DNA from: Actinokineospora sp. NBRC 105648
GTDB taxonomy: Bacteria > Actinomycetota > Actinomycetes > Mycobacteriales > Pseudonocardiaceae
DNA length: 64,000 bases
NCBI RefSeq assembly: GCF_030269645.1
Contig: NZ_BSTR01000002.1
Location: 248,001 to 312,000 of the forward strand
Direction of reading: 5' to 3'
A program made the translations under genes and the position numbers. Under the pieces are notes generated by a model. It was not told the origin of the DNA and made no database searches. It saw only the letters and a program-made list of their open reading frames with translations. Of this stretch, positions 49,393 through 60,741 are shown piece by piece; position 1 is the stretch's first letter; each line of letters opens with the position of its first letter.

Positions 49393-51027
49393 GTGAAGAA
49401 AATCGTTGCGGCGGTCGCCGCGGCGGGCTTCGTGGTCGGCGGTGTCGTGCTGGCACCGGGCGTGCAGGCCGCGCCGCAGCCGAAGCCCGCGCCGAACCAG
49501 GTGAGCTACGACCCGGCGCCGATCGCGTGGGGCGTGTGCGCCAGCCCGGGCCTGGCCCGGCGCGGCGCGGAGTGCGGGTTCCTCGAGGTCCCGCTGGACT
49601 ACGCCAAGCCCGCGGGCACCAAGATCAAGCTCGCGGTGTCGCGGATCAAGGCGAAGGTCCCGGCCGAGCAGTACCAGGGCATCATGGTCACCAACCCCGG
49701 TGGTCCCGGCGGGTCCGGCCTCACCCTCTCGGTGCTGGGCGAGTTCGTGCCCAACGACGCGGGCCTGGCCTACGACTGGATCGGCTTCGACCCGCGCGGG
49801 GTCGGCTCCAGCCAGCCGGCGCTGTCCTGCGACGGCAACTACTTCAGCTACAACCGCCCGTACTACGTGCCGGCGACCAAGCAGCTGGAGAAGACCTGGC
49901 TGGACCGCTCGAAGGGCTACGCCCAGGCCTGCGACACCGCCGGTGGCGAGCTGCTCGACCACGTCAAGACCACCGACACGGTCAACGACATCGACGTGAT
50001 CCGCAAGGCGCTGCGCCAGGACAAGCTGAACTACTACGGCTTCTCCTACGGCACCTACCTCGGGCAGGTCTACTCGACCCTGTACCCGGAGCGGGTGCGC
50101 CGGATGGTGCTCGACGGCAACGTCGACGCCCGCAAGGTGTGGTACCAGGCCAACCTGGACCAGGACGTCGCCTTCGACCGGAACATCAAGATCTACTTCG
50201 ACTGGGTGGCCAAGTACGACAGCGTCTACCACCTGGGCAAGTCCGGCAAGGCGGTCGAGGCGAAGTTCTACGCCGAGCAGCTCAAGTTCATCAAGAACCC
50301 GGCGGGCGGCATCATCGGCCCGGACGAGTGGACCGACATCTTCCTGCAGGCCGGGTACTACGTGTTCGGCTGGGAGGACGTGGCCAACGCGTTCTCGGCG
50401 TGGGTCAACAACGGTGACTACGCCGGGCTCAAGGCCCTCTACGACGCCTCCAACGGTCAGGGGCCGGGCACCGACAACGGCTTCGCCATGTACCTGGCGA
50501 CGCAGTGCACCGACGTGCAGTGGCCCACCCAGTGGAGCCGCTGGCAGGTCGACAACTGGCTGACCTTCCTGCGCGCCCCGTTCGAGACCTGGGGCAACGC
50601 CTGGTTCAACGCGCCCTGCATCAACTGGGGCGGCAAGGTCGGCAAGCCGGTCCAGGTCGACGGCTCCAAGGCGCCGCCGATCCTGCTGATCGACGAGACC
50701 CTCGACGCGGCGACGCCGTACGAGGGCAGCCTGGAACTGCGCAGCCGGTTCCCCAAGTCGGTCCTCATCGAGGGCGTCGGCGGCACCACCCACTCCGGTT
50801 CGCTCAACGGCGTGGCGTGCACCGACAACCTGATCGCGGACTACCTGGCCTCCGGCAAGCTCCCGGCCCGCAAGCCGGGTCGCCGCTCGGACACCCAGTG
50901 CGACCCGGTGCCCGTGCCGGTTCCCGCCGCGGTGGCCCAGCAGCGCAAGGTGGCGGCCGCACCGTCGGTGCCGGGTGACATCACCCGCGCCGACCTGCAG
51001 AAGCTGATCGTCGGCGCGCGCGGCTAG
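49393..51027 (+). CDS. Secreted tripeptidyl-aminopeptidase-like alpha/beta hydrolase
   Basis: 544 residues. GTG 49393 (AAAGGGGCAAT upstream) opens a signal peptide VKKIVAAVAAAGFVVGGVVLAPGVQA. The mature enzyme shows the S33/TAP motifs: MVTNPGGPGGSGLTLS (oxyanion hole), WIGFDPRGVGSSQPAL, the nucleophile elbow NYYGFSYGTYLGQVYSTLYPERVRRMVLDG, and a C-terminal TAP domain with PPILLIDETLDAATPYEGSLELRSRF (Asp) and EGVGGTTHSGS (His). Streptomyces homologues release N-terminal tripeptides from proteins outside the cell. Cys residues are paired as in secreted members. Monocistronic, followed by a strong hairpin. Confidence 0.9.
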   Translation: MKKIVAAVAAAGFVVGGVVLAPGVQAAPQPKPAPNQVSYDPAPIAWGVCASPGLARRGAECGFLEVPLDYAKPAGTKIKLAVSRIKAKVPAEQYQGIMVTNPGGPGGSGLTLSVLGEFVPNDAGLAYDWIGFDPRGVGSSQPALSCDGNYFSYNRPYYVPATKQLEKTWLDRSKGYAQACDTAGGELLDHVKTTDTVNDIDVIRKALRQDKLNYYGFSYGTYLGQVYSTLYPERVRRMVLDGNVDARKVWYQANLDQDVAFDRNIKIYFDWVAKYDSVYHLGKSGKAVEAKFYAEQLKFIKNPAGGIIGPDEWTDIFLQAGYYVFGWEDVANAFSAWVNNGDYAGLKALYDASNGQGPGTDNGFAMYLATQCTDVQWPTQWSRWQVDNWLTFLRAPFETWGNAWFNAPCINWGGKVGKPVQVDGSKAPPILLIDETLDAATPYEGSLELRSRFPKSVLIEGVGGTTHSGSLNGVACTDNLIADYLASGKLPARKPGRRSDTQCDPVPVPVPAAVAQQRKVAAAPSVPGDITRADLQKLIVGARG

Positions 51028-51048
51028 TCGTTCGCCGTCGCACCGAGG

Positions 51049-51081
51049 CCGGGCGGGTGTCCGTAACGGACACCCGCCCGG
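51049..51081. terminator. Strong bidirectional hairpin between convergent genes
   Basis: CCGGGCGGGTGTCC (51049-51062), loop GTAAC, GGACACCCGCCCGG (51068-51081): a perfect 14-bp stem. It separates the hydrolase stop (51027) from the alkD stop (51089). Confidence 0.8.
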
Positions 51082-51088
51082 TCCCGTG

Positions 51089-51766
51089 TCAGGACAGGTG
51101 CTTGAGCGCCTCCCGGCGCGACAGCGGGGACAGGCCGGGGTGGGCGTCGACGAAGTGCAGCACCCAGCCCGGCTCCACCCGGGCGTACTGGCGCAGCGCC
51201 CAGCCGATCCCCTTGCGCAGGAAGAAGTCCGGGTCGTCCTGGTTGGCCTCGATGGCCGCGGCCAGCAGGTCGGTGTCGGTCTCGTCCTTGGCGCCGAGCT
51301 GGCAGATGACCGACACCCGCCGCTTCCACCGGTCCGGGTCGACCGCCCAGTCGAGCAGCACCGGCGTGAGCTCGGCGCGGTGCGCCGCGAGCAGCGGCCC
51401 GACGTGCCGGTTGGCCAGTTCGTCGACGTGGTCCCACCACGCACCGGTGACCACGAGCTCCTCGTGCAGCGGCAGCAGGTCGATGTCGCGCCAGTGGGTG
51501 TACCGCTTGTGGCCCAGCAGGTCCAGCGCGACGTAGCGCTCCTCGCGGTACTCGGCCGCCCGCCACAGCGCGGTCACCGCGGCCAGCCAGGACTCCCGGT
51601 CGGGCAGGTCGAACTCCGCGAACAGCGACTTCGTCAGCGCGGCCCGCGCGGGCTTGGCCACGCCCCGGAAGGGCATGTCCGACTTCATGTACCGCTGCAT
51701 CTCCCCGGCCCGCACGGGGTCGCCCGCCTCGGCCAACCCCGCTCGCGCCGCCGCCACCAGGTCCAC
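51089..51766 (-). CDS. AlkD-like DNA alkylation repair protein
   Basis: 225 residues from GTG 51766. HEAT-like helical repeats are typical of AlkC/AlkD glycosylases: MQRYMKSDMPFRGVAKPARAALTKSLFAEF, WRAAEYREERYVALDLLGHKRY, ELVVTGAWWDHVDELANRHVG, DRWKRRVSVICQLG, then FFLRKGIGWALRQYARVEPGWVLHFV. Conserved Trp and Asp residues of the lesion cleft (WWDHVDELA; KGIGWALRQYA) are present. It excises alkylated bases such as 3-methyladenine. The start is fixed by the PafBC-type -10 element six bases upstream, which implies a leaderless mRNA. Confidence 0.9.
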   Translation of the reverse strand: MDLVAAARAGLAEAGDPVRAGEMQRYMKSDMPFRGVAKPARAALTKSLFAEFDLPDRESWLAAVTALWRAAEYREERYVALDLLGHKRYTHWRDIDLLPLHEELVVTGAWWDHVDELANRHVGPLLAAHRAELTPVLLDWAVDPDRWKRRVSVICQLGAKDETDTDLLAAAIEANQDDPDFFLRKGIGWALRQYARVEPGWVLHFVDAHPGLSPLSRREALKHLS

Positions 51767-51772
51767 CCGGCC

Positions 51773-51794
51773 ACCGTACCGGCGCACACCGACA
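51773..51794 (-). promoter_or_regulatory. PafBC-type DNA-damage promoter of the alkD-like gene
   Basis: On the minus strand TGTCGGTG (51794-51787), eight bases, TACGGT (51778-51773), then GGCCGG and the GTG start. It matches TGTCRGTG-N8-TAnnnT. The start codon lies where the transcript should begin. Confidence 0.8.
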
Positions 51795-51825
51795 GCGGAC
51801 GGCCCCCGACCGGCCGTCCGCTGTC
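51791..51825 (-). terminator. 14-bp hairpin after the peroxidase gene, overlapping the alkD promoter
   Basis: GACAGCGGACGGCC (51791-51804) pairs with GGCCGTCCGCTGTC (51812-51825), loop CCCGACC. It is placed to end peroxidase transcripts just before alkD; its edge overlaps the -35-like element of alkD. Confidence 0.65.
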
Positions 51826-51833
51826 CGGTGTGG

Positions 51834-53483
51834 TCAGTCGCCCAGCGGGTTGAGCAGGTCGAGCTTGCCCTCGAAGGCGAACAGCAGCAGGTCGGTCATC
51901 CGGAACGTGGTCGAGTCCGGCCCGAGCGCCGGGCGCCAGGACGGCTCCCGCACGATCGAGTGCCTGCTGCCCTCCATCGCGCGGTGGAACACCTCCACCA
52001 CGACCCGGCCGCCGACCGGCCCCAGCAGGCCGCCGTTGAGCTCGGCCTCGCGCAGCGCGTAGAACCACAGCGGGGTGGCCGCCACCAGCGCGTCGCGCTG
52101 CTCCTCGGTGAGGTCGGCCAGCGCGGCGCCGGAGTCGCCCTCGAGGATCTGCGCCGCGGTCAGCGGCTCGACGCCGAACAGCTCGGCCATCTGCTGCCCG
52201 CTGGCCAGCTCCACCATCTCGGCCCTGGTCAGGTTGCGGAACGCCAGGTTGCGCTCGATGGCGGGGACCTCGGTGCCGCGGCCGCCGAAGCTGCCCGCGG
52301 GCAGCTGGGTGAGCGGGTCGACCAGCAGCGAGTCGATCCGCTTGGTGACGTTGCCCGCGCCCGGCGGGACCGCCAGGTCCGGCCGCCCGGCCTCGGTGAA
52401 GTCGTAGAGCCTGCGGAAGTCGACGATCCAGTTGGTGGGCAGCCGCTCCAGGCCCGCGGCGTTCGGGTCGTCGAGGTCGGGCAGCCCGGAGCCGGGCCGG
52501 AAGTTGCCGCTGGTGCCGCTGAAGGTGAACAGCTGCAGCAGCGACGCGACGCCCGCAGGCCCGGTGCCGCTGAACACCCGGTTCCACTGGTAGGCCGAGC
52601 GGATCATGCTGTGCCCGATCCGGTAGGCCGCCACCGCGAACTCCACCGGCATGGTCGGCCGCCCGCCGTGGCCGCCGTGGTGGCCGTGCGCCTCGAAGAA
52701 GCGCCTGCCGTGCGCGAACACGTCCTCGACCACGGCCGGGTCGACCACCCGCGGCAGGAAGTCGGTGCGCAACAGCCACTGGTAGTGCTTGACGACCTGC
52801 TCGCGGGCGGTCTCGAAGAGCCGCCGCTCGCCGACGCCGGTGATCGCCAGCTGCTCGACCACCCGGTTGTGGAACCGGATGAACGCCAGGTGGGTCTGGG
52901 CCACCGCCAGGTTCTCGTCGTTGCGCGGGTCCGGGATCAACGCCGCGCGCCGGTCGGCCGCGGTGCCCCCGATACCGCCGACCCGGGGCAGGTCGAAGCC
53001 CGCCAGGTCCACGTTGACCCGCTCGTCCGGGACGGTGACCGCGGCGGTGGTGCCCACCTTGAGCTTGACCCGGTCCTCGGCGTAGAACCGCCGGTCGTCG
53101 CGGTCGCCCGGGCCGCGCCCGTAGAGCGAGTCCAGGTCGAGCGCGGGTGAGCGGCCCTGCACCAGCTCGTCGACCGTGAGGTCGGTGCCGAGCTGGGTCT
53201 CGGTGCGGTCCATGGTCAGGTCGTGGTCGACGAACTGACCCAGGTAGGTGAACCCGGCCGGTACGGTCGAGTCCGGTTGGGCCGCCGCGTCGGTGATCGC
53301 GGTGGCCAGGGCGACCCGCAGGTCCTCGTCGGTGCGCGGGCCCTTCGGGCCGAGCCGGGAGAACCGGAACCGGCGCAGCTCCTCGGCGCTGGTGGGCTGC
53401 CGGGTGCGCGGTTCGCCCTGGTCGTCGGTCTCCAGCACGCCCTCGCCCACGACGAAGAAACTGCTGCGTGCGTGTTCTCTCAT
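51834..53483 (-). CDS. Bacterial animal-type haem peroxidase
   Basis: 549 residues of the peroxidase-cyclooxygenase superfamily. The distal site is LGQFVDHDLTMD with Q83 and H87, followed by a calcium-binding DLDSLYGRG. The proximal haem ligand is H291 in AYRIGHSMIRSAYQW. DPRNDENLAVAQTHLAFIRFHNRVVE is a family hallmark. No signal peptide is seen. It probably oxidises halides or organic substrates with peroxide; the natural substrate is unknown. ATG 53483 has GGGGGATTCACAG upstream. It stands alone, upstream of alkD and downstream of the Nudix gene on the same strand. Confidence 0.88.
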   Translation of the reverse strand: MREHARSSFFVVGEGVLETDDQGEPRTRQPTSAEELRRFRFSRLGPKGPRTDEDLRVALATAITDAAAQPDSTVPAGFTYLGQFVDHDLTMDRTETQLGTDLTVDELVQGRSPALDLDSLYGRGPGDRDDRRFYAEDRVKLKVGTTAAVTVPDERVNVDLAGFDLPRVGGIGGTAADRRAALIPDPRNDENLAVAQTHLAFIRFHNRVVEQLAITGVGERRLFETAREQVVKHYQWLLRTDFLPRVVDPAVVEDVFAHGRRFFEAHGHHGGHGGRPTMPVEFAVAAYRIGHSMIRSAYQWNRVFSGTGPAGVASLLQLFTFSGTSGNFRPGSGLPDLDDPNAAGLERLPTNWIVDFRRLYDFTEAGRPDLAVPPGAGNVTKRIDSLLVDPLTQLPAGSFGGRGTEVPAIERNLAFRNLTRAEMVELASGQQMAELFGVEPLTAAQILEGDSGAALADLTEEQRDALVAATPLWFYALREAELNGGLLGPVGGRVVVEVFHRAMEGSRHSIVREPSWRPALGPDSTTFRMTDLLLFAFEGKLDLLNPLGD

Positions 53484-53626
53484 CTGTGAATCCCCCTGTC
53501 CGGTTCCGGACGCGTCCGGTGAACACGGGGTGCGGACCGCGGGCTCCCTCCCCAGGAAACCCGTTCCCCCAAGCGATCCGTCCCCCTGCGACCGAGGCTA
53601 CCCGAGGAGCGGGGGCGGGTGTGCCG

Positions 53627-53656
53627 AAATAGCGGGATGGCGATATCCCGCTATTT
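53627..53656 (-). terminator. AT-ended 12-bp hairpin after the Nudix gene
   Basis: AAATAGCGGGAT (53627-53638), loop GGCGAT, ATCCCGCTATTT (53645-53656), inside an unusually AT-rich patch (53640-53670). Placed 16 bases after the Nudix stop on the minus strand. Confidence 0.65.
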
Positions 53657-53671
53657 ATTTAAATATCACCG

Positions 53672-54136
53672 CTACACCCGACCGCGCGGCGGGCGTTCCC
53701 TCGAGAGGGTGACGGCGACGTCCACCAGCTCGGTCCGGTCCAAAGTGGACACCTCGGCCAGGTCGACCCAGGCGGCCATGTCGGTGGAGCCGTTCTCCTC
53801 GAAGCGCAGCTCCCCGCCGACCACGTGGGCGGTGTAGACGACGCGGATGCCGTGCCAGTCGGTCGCCCCGCCCGAGCGGCTCAGCGCCTTGCGCAGCCCG
53901 GTCTTGGTGAAGCGCCTGCGCACCGTGTCGATGCCCAGCAGCGCGTCCACCTCCACGGTGTAACCGGTCTCCTCGAACACCTCCCGCACGGTCGCGTCGA
54001 GCGGGTCCTCGCCGTGGTCGAGACCACCGCCGGGCAGGGTCCACTTCTTTCCCGTGCGCCCCACCCACCGCGCGAGCAGGATCTTGTCCTCTTCGACGCA
54101 CACCGCGTAGGCCGCCACCCGCGTCGTCTGCTTCAC
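53672..54136 (-). CDS. Nudix hydrolase
   Basis: 154 residues from GTG 54136. The Nudix box is complete: GGGLDHGEDPLDATVREVFEETGY (G-x5-E-x7-RE-x2-EE-x-G). The fold begins TTRVAAYAVCVEEDKILLARWVGRTGKKWTLPGG and ends with ENGSTDMAAWVDLAEV. It hydrolyses nucleoside-diphosphate-linked substrates with Mg2+; the substrate is not deducible. Its start overlaps the MOSC gene stop (GTGA), so the two are co-translated. Confidence 0.9.
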   Translation of the reverse strand: MKQTTRVAAYAVCVEEDKILLARWVGRTGKKWTLPGGGLDHGEDPLDATVREVFEETGYTVEVDALLGIDTVRRRFTKTGLRKALSRSGGATDWHGIRVVYTAHVVGGELRFEENGSTDMAAWVDLAEVSTLDRTELVDVAVTLSRERPPRGRV

Positions 54137-54792
54137 CGGGACACCCCCGCGCGTCTGCGGGCGGTGTCGACGAGTTCCGGGGGCAGGTCGTGCTCGGCGG
54201 TCAGCAGCCGGGGGAGCAGGTCGGCCTCCAGGGTGATCGCCCGGAACACCATCGCCACCGTCACCCCGTGGTCGGGGCGGTCGACCACCTCGACGGTGTC
54301 GCCCGCGCGCACCGCCCCCGGGCGCAGCACGCTCAGGTAGGTCCCCGGCCGTGCGGCCCGGGTGAACGTGCGCGCCCAGCCCGAGCGCCGCAGCCACACC
54401 CCGAAGGTGCGGCACGGGATCCGCGGCGTGGTCACCCGCAGCAGCAGGTCCGCGCCCACCCGCCAGGTCTCCCCGACCAGCGCGCCGTTGACGTCGAGAC
54501 CGGCCGTGGTCAAGTTCTCCCCGAACGCCCCGGCCCCGAACGCCGCGCCTAGCTCGCCCGACCACCACGCGAGGTCCTCGCGCGCGTAGGCGTAGACGGC
54601 TTGGTCCGCGCCGCCGTGGTGGTCGGTGTCGCAAATCGAGTCGCCCGCCAGCCCGCTCCGGCCCGCCGCGGGCACCGACACCTGGACCGGCCCGGCGACC
54701 GGGCGCTTGTCGATGGCGCTCGCCCCGGCCTTGGCCGGGATCGGGCGTGGGACGCCGACGTTGACGGACTCGATCACGGCTGCGGCAGGCAT
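54133..54792 (-). CDS. MOSC domain sulfurase-like protein (YiiM type)
   Basis: 219 residues. The motifs are VNVGVPRPIPAKAGASAIDKRPVAGPVQV, GDSICDTDHHGGADQAVYAYAREDLAWW, AFGENLTTAGLDVNGALVGETWRVG and VTTPRIPCRTFGVWL with the conserved Cys of MOSC domains. MOSC proteins handle molybdenum-cofactor-linked sulfur or detoxify N-hydroxylated bases in the YiiM branch. It is first gene of a two-gene unit with the Nudix hydrolase and divergent from the oxidase gene. Confidence 0.88.
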   Translation of the reverse strand: MPAAAVIESVNVGVPRPIPAKAGASAIDKRPVAGPVQVSVPAAGRSGLAGDSICDTDHHGGADQAVYAYAREDLAWWSGELGAAFGAGAFGENLTTAGLDVNGALVGETWRVGADLLLRVTTPRIPCRTFGVWLRRSGWARTFTRAARPGTYLSVLRPGAVRAGDTVEVVDRPDHGVTVAMVFRAITLEADLLPRLLTAEHDLPPELVDTARRRAGVSR

Positions 54793-54854
54793 GGGCCGAA
54801 CCTACTCAACCGGGGTGCGCGACGCGGATCACATTCCTCCAGTAGCGTGCCCGC

Positions 54855-55784
54855 ATGGGAACCGAGGCGCTGGTGGTGGGGGCGGGGGTCATCGGGCTGA
54901 GCACCGCGATCCGGCTCGCCGAGGGCGGGGCCCGGGTGCGGGTGTGGGCGGCCGAGCCGCCCGAGCGCACCACCTCCGCGGTCGCCGCCGCGCTGTGGGG
55001 TCCCGACTTCGCCGACCCCGGCCGGACCTGGGCCTACGCCACCCAGGCCGAGCTGACCCTGCTCGCCGAGGACCCGACCAGCGGGGTGCGGCTGTGCCGG
55101 GGCATGCAGTCCTCCGACCTGCAGGCCGAGCCGCCGCCGTGGGTCGACCGGCTGCCCGAGGTGCGGATCTGCGGGCCGGAGGAGCTGGCCCCGGGGATGC
55201 TGGTCGGCCTGCGCACCACGGTCCCGGTCGTCGACATGCCGCGCTACCTGGAGTACCTGGTCACCCGGTTGGCGCGGACCGGCACCGAGGTGGAGCTCCG
55301 CCGGGTCGCCTCGCTCGCCGAGCCCGCCGCCGCGGCGCCGGTCGTGGTCAACTGCACCGGGGTCGGCGCCCGGGAGCTGACCGGCGACGATGAGCTGCGG
55401 CCGTGGTGGGGCCAGCACGTGGTGGTCGAGAACCCCGGCCTGACCGAGTACTACGTCGAGGCCACCCGGGCCAGGGAGTGGGCCTCGTTCTTCCCGCACG
55501 GCGACCACGTCGTGCTCGGCGGGGTGGTCCGGCCGGACGTGTGGGACCGCTCACCGGACCCCGAGGTGGCCGCCGGGATCCGGACCCGGTGCGCGGCCGT
55601 CGAGCCGCTGCTCGCCGACGCGCCGGTGCTCGAGCACCGGGTCGGCCTGCGGCCCTGGCGGCCGACGCCCCGGCTGGCCGCCGAGCGGCTCGGCGAGGCG
55701 CTGGTCGTGCACAACTACGGCCACGGCGGGATGGGCGTGTGCCACTCCTGGGGGAGCGCGGACGCGGTGCTGGCCCTGCTCTGA
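54855..55784 (+). CDS. D-amino-acid oxidase-like FAD enzyme
   Basis: 309 residues. The FAD-binding GxGxxG is at the N-terminus ([21 protein letters not shown]). The DAAO landmarks are [32 protein letters not shown], a substrate-site Tyr region, [39 protein letters not shown]. It is slightly shorter than the yeast and mammalian enzymes, as usual for actinobacterial members. It deaminates D-amino acids to keto acids with H2O2 release. It is about 90 bp upstream of rpe on the same strand, possibly with a separate promoter. Confidence 0.87.
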   Translation: MGTEALVVGAGVIGLSTAIRLAEGGARVRVWAAEPPERTTSAVAAALWGPDFADPGRTWAYATQAELTLLAEDPTSGVRLCRGMQSSDLQAEPPPWVDRLPEVRICGPEELAPGMLVGLRTTVPVVDMPRYLEYLVTRLARTGTEVELRRVASLAEPAAAAPVVVNCTGVGARELTGDDELRPWWGQHVVVENPGLTEYYVEATRAREWASFFPHGDHVVLGGVVRPDVWDRSPDPEVAAGIRTRCAAVEPLLADAPVLEHRVGLRPWRPTPRLAAERLGEALVVHNYGHGGMGVCHSWGSADAVLALL

Positions 55785-55872
55785 CTCGCCGCGCGGTCCG
55801 GCGGGCGCCATCCGCGCGGATCACGAATCCCCAGCGCCGGACCTGTCCGGGCGGCCCCTAGACTCGCGCCCC

Positions 55873-56553
55873 GTGTCGCACGCCCCGATGATCGCCCCCA
55901 GCATCCTGTCCGCCGACTTCGCCCGGCTCGCCGACGAGCTCGCCGCCATCCACGGCGCCGACTGGGTGCACGTGGACGTGATGGACGCGCACTTCGTGCC
56001 CAACCTGACCCTCGGCCTGCCGGTCGTCGAGTCGCTGCTCAAGGTGACCGACATTCCGATGGACTGCCACCTGATGATCTCCGACCCGGACCGCTGGGCG
56101 GTCGGGTACGCCGAGGCCGGCGCGCACAACGTGACCGTGCACGCCGAGGCGGCCGCCGACCCGGTGCGCATCGCCCGCGACCTGCGCGCGGCCGGGGCCA
56201 AGGCGGGCCTGTCGATCAAGCCGGGCACCCCGCTGGAGCCCTGGGTCGAGGTGCTCAAGGAGTTCGACACGCTGCTGGTCATGTCGGTCGAGCCCGGGTT
56301 CGGCGGGCAGGGCTTCATCGCCGAGGTGCTCGACAAGGTCCGCACCGTCCGCGGCCTGGTCGACACCGGTCACCTGAACCTGCTGGTGGAGATCGACGGC
56401 GGGATCAACGCCGCGACCGTCGAGCGGGCCGCCGAGGCGGGTGTGGACTGCTTCGTCGCGGGCTCCGCGGTCTACGGCGCCGACGACCCGGCCAAGGCCG
56501 TCGCCGCCCTGCGCGCGCAGGCGAGCGCGGCCAACCACCGCTTCACCGCCTGA
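55873..56553 (+). CDS. rpe: Ribulose-phosphate 3-epimerase
   Basis: 226 residues from GTG 55873. TIM-barrel motifs: [36 protein letters not shown] (metal-binding His/Asp), [23 protein letters not shown] and [33 protein letters not shown]. It interconverts ribulose-5-phosphate and xylulose-5-phosphate, supplying the ribulose-5-phosphate used by the riboflavin enzymes encoded just downstream. The gap to ribD is 48 bp. Confidence 0.97.
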   Translation: MSHAPMIAPSILSADFARLADELAAIHGADWVHVDVMDAHFVPNLTLGLPVVESLLKVTDIPMDCHLMISDPDRWAVGYAEAGAHNVTVHAEAAADPVRIARDLRAAGAKAGLSIKPGTPLEPWVEVLKEFDTLLVMSVEPGFGGQGFIAEVLDKVRTVRGLVDTGHLNLLVEIDGGINAATVERAAEAGVDCFVAGSAVYGADDPAKAVAALRAQASAANHRFTA

Positions 56554-56601
56554 GCCGCGCCGCTCCCACCCGCTGGGAACGGGCGCGCACCCCCTGGGAG
56601 A

Positions 56602-57630
56602 ATGTCCGACGTGGAGCACAGCCTGGCCGCGACGATGCGGTCCGCGGTGGCTCGCGCGGCGGCGGCTCGCGGTACGACGAGCCCCAACCCGCCGGTGGGC
56701 TGCGTCCTGCTCGACGTCACGGGCACCGAGGTCGGCGCGGGCGCGACCCAGCCCCCGGGCGGCCCGCACGCCGAGGTGGTCGCGCTGCGCGCGGCGGGGG
56801 AGCGGGCCCGCGGCGGCACCGCCGTGGTCACCCTGGAGCCCTGCGCGCACCACGGCCGCACCCCGCCGTGCACCGACGCGCTGATCGCCGCGGGCGTTGC
56901 CCGGGTGGTCTACGCCGTGGCCGACCCCAACCCGGTCGCCTCGGGCGGCGCGCGCGTGCTCGCCGACGCGGGGGTGTCCGTCGAGGGCGGTCTGCTCGCC
57001 ACCGAGGTCGAGCGCGGGCCACTGCGCGCCTGGTTGCACCACGCGCGCACCGGGCGCCCGCACGTCACCTGGAAGTACGCCGCCACCCTCGACGGCCGGG
57101 TCGCCGCGGCCGACCGGACCAGCCGCTGGATCAGCTCGGCCACCTCGCGCGCCGAGGTGCACGCCCTGCGCCGCGCGGTCGACGCGGTCGTGGTGGGGAC
57201 CGCGACGGTGCTCGCCGACGACCCCGCGCTGACCGCGCGCGCCGAGGATGGAACACCGGCGGCCCGACAACCGTTGCGGGTTGTCGTGGGACGCACAGAC
57301 CTGCCGCCGGACGCCCAAGTCCTCGACGGCACCGCCGAGACGCTGCTCCTGCGCACGCGCGACCCGGCCGAGGTGCTGGCCGCGCTCGCCGCGCGCGGTG
57401 TGGTCGACGTGCTGCTGGAGGGCGGCCCCACGCTGGCCGGGGCGTTCGTCGCGGCGGACCTGGTCGACCGGGTGCTGGCCTACGTCGCGCCCGCCCTGCT
57501 CGGGGCCGGGCCTGTGGCCTTAGGCGCATCCGGCGTGTCGACCATCACCGAGGCACACCGCCTGGTGGTCGAAGAGGCCACCATGAGCGGACCGGACGTG
57601 CGGATCTCCGCCGTCCCGGCGCGGAACTGA
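56602..57630 (+). CDS. ribD: Bifunctional riboflavin biosynthesis deaminase/reductase
   Basis: 342 residues. The deaminase domain (about 1-145) has zinc motifs HAEVVAL and PCAHHGRTPPC. The reductase domain (about 150-340) has HVTWKYAATLDGRVAA, SRWISSATSRAEVHALR and GVVDVLLEGGPTLAGAFVAADLVDRVL. It performs the second and third steps from GTP to riboflavin. ATG 56602 lies very close to GGGAG; GTG at 56611 is an alternative start. First of the contiguous ribD-ribE-ribBA-ribH cluster. No FMN riboswitch fits in the short gap upstream. Confidence 0.96.
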   Translation: MSDVEHSLAATMRSAVARAAAARGTTSPNPPVGCVLLDVTGTEVGAGATQPPGGPHAEVVALRAAGERARGGTAVVTLEPCAHHGRTPPCTDALIAAGVARVVYAVADPNPVASGGARVLADAGVSVEGGLLATEVERGPLRAWLHHARTGRPHVTWKYAATLDGRVAAADRTSRWISSATSRAEVHALRRAVDAVVVGTATVLADDPALTARAEDGTPAARQPLRVVVGRTDLPPDAQVLDGTAETLLLRTRDPAEVLAALAARGVVDVLLEGGPTLAGAFVAADLVDRVLAYVAPALLGAGPVALGASGVSTITEAHRLVVEEATMSGPDVRISAVPARN

Positions 57631-57643
57631 GGAGGAACCACCG

Positions 57644-58256
57644 GTGTTCACCGGGATCGTGGAGGAGCGCGGTGAGGTCGTCGCCGTGGCGGACCTCGCC
57701 GACGCCGCACGGGTCACCATCGCCGGGCCGCTGGTCACCAGCGACGCCAAGCGGGGCGACTCGATCGCGGTCAACGGCGTCTGCCTGACCGTCGTCGACC
57801 TCGCCGACGGCGGGTTCACCGCCGACGTCATGCGCGAGACGCTGGTCCGCAGCAGCCTGGCCGGGATCGCCGCGGGCGACCAGGTCAACCTGGAGCGGGC
57901 CGCGGCCGTCGGGCAGCGCTTCGGCGGGCACATCGTGCAGGGGCACGTGGACGGCACCGGGGCGCTCGTCTCCCGCGAGCCGTCCGAGCACTGGGACCTG
58001 GTCACCATCAGCCTGCCCGCCGAGCTGGCCCGCTACGTGGTGGAGAAGGGCTCGATCACCGTCGACGGCGTCTCGCTGACCGTGGTCGCGGTGGGCCCGG
58101 ACTGGTTCAGCGTGAGCCTGATCCCGGAGACGCTGCGCGCCACCACCCTCGGCGTCCGCGCGCCGGGCGACCCGGTGAACCTCGAGGTCGACGTGATCGC
58201 CAAGTACGTGGAGAGGCTGGCCGCGCCGCACCTGGCGCCGAGGAAGGGGACCTCCG

Positions 58257-58264
<8 letters not shown>
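57644..58264 (+). CDS. ribE: Riboflavin synthase (alpha chain type)
   Basis: 206 residues from GTG 57644, preceded by GAGGAGG. Two similar barrels: [28 protein letters not shown] in the first, and [29 protein letters not shown] in the second. The enzyme dismutates two lumazine molecules to riboflavin. It starts 13 bp after ribD and overlaps ribBA by 8 bp. Confidence 0.97.
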
Positions 58265-60453
<2,189 letters not shown>

Positions 60454-60486
60454 CACCCCCGGTCCCACCCGGGGTAGCATCGCGCC

Positions 60487-60741
60487 ATGAAACTCAGTGT
60501 GAGCCTGCCCGAGGAGGACGTCCGCTTCATCGACGAGTACTCGTCACGGGTGGACGTGGTGCACGTGGCGGCGGTCAACCGGTCCTCGGTCATCCAGATC
60601 GCCATCGGCCTGCTGCGCGAGTCGTCGATGCGCGAGGAGTACGCCGAGGCCTTCGCTGAGTGGGACGCCGCCGAGGACGCCCCGCTCTGGGACGCCACCG
60701 CCGCCGACGGGTCGAGCGGCCGGGTCGATGCGACGAGGTGA
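60487..60741 (+). CDS. MazE-like antitoxin
   Basis: 84 residues. A ribbon-helix-helix-like N-terminus (MKLSVSLPEEDVRFIDEYSSRVDVVH, RSSVIQIAIGLLRESSMREEYAEAFAEWD) should bind the operon DNA, and the acidic Trp-containing tail (EWDAAEDAPLWDATAADG) should wrap the toxin. It overlaps the downstream mazF-like gene by 14 bp, the usual antitoxin-first order. It starts 33 bp after the PH-domain gene. Confidence 0.87.
   Translation: MKLSVSLPEEDVRFIDEYSSRVDVVHVAAVNRSSVIQIAIGLLRESSMREEYAEAFAEWDAAEDAPLWDATAADGSSGRVDATR

Noticed and set aside
56554-56601. Possible FMN riboswitch before the riboflavin genes
   Set aside because: The gap between rpe and ribD is only 48 bp and shows none of the conserved RFN-element sequences; none was seen upstream of rpe either.
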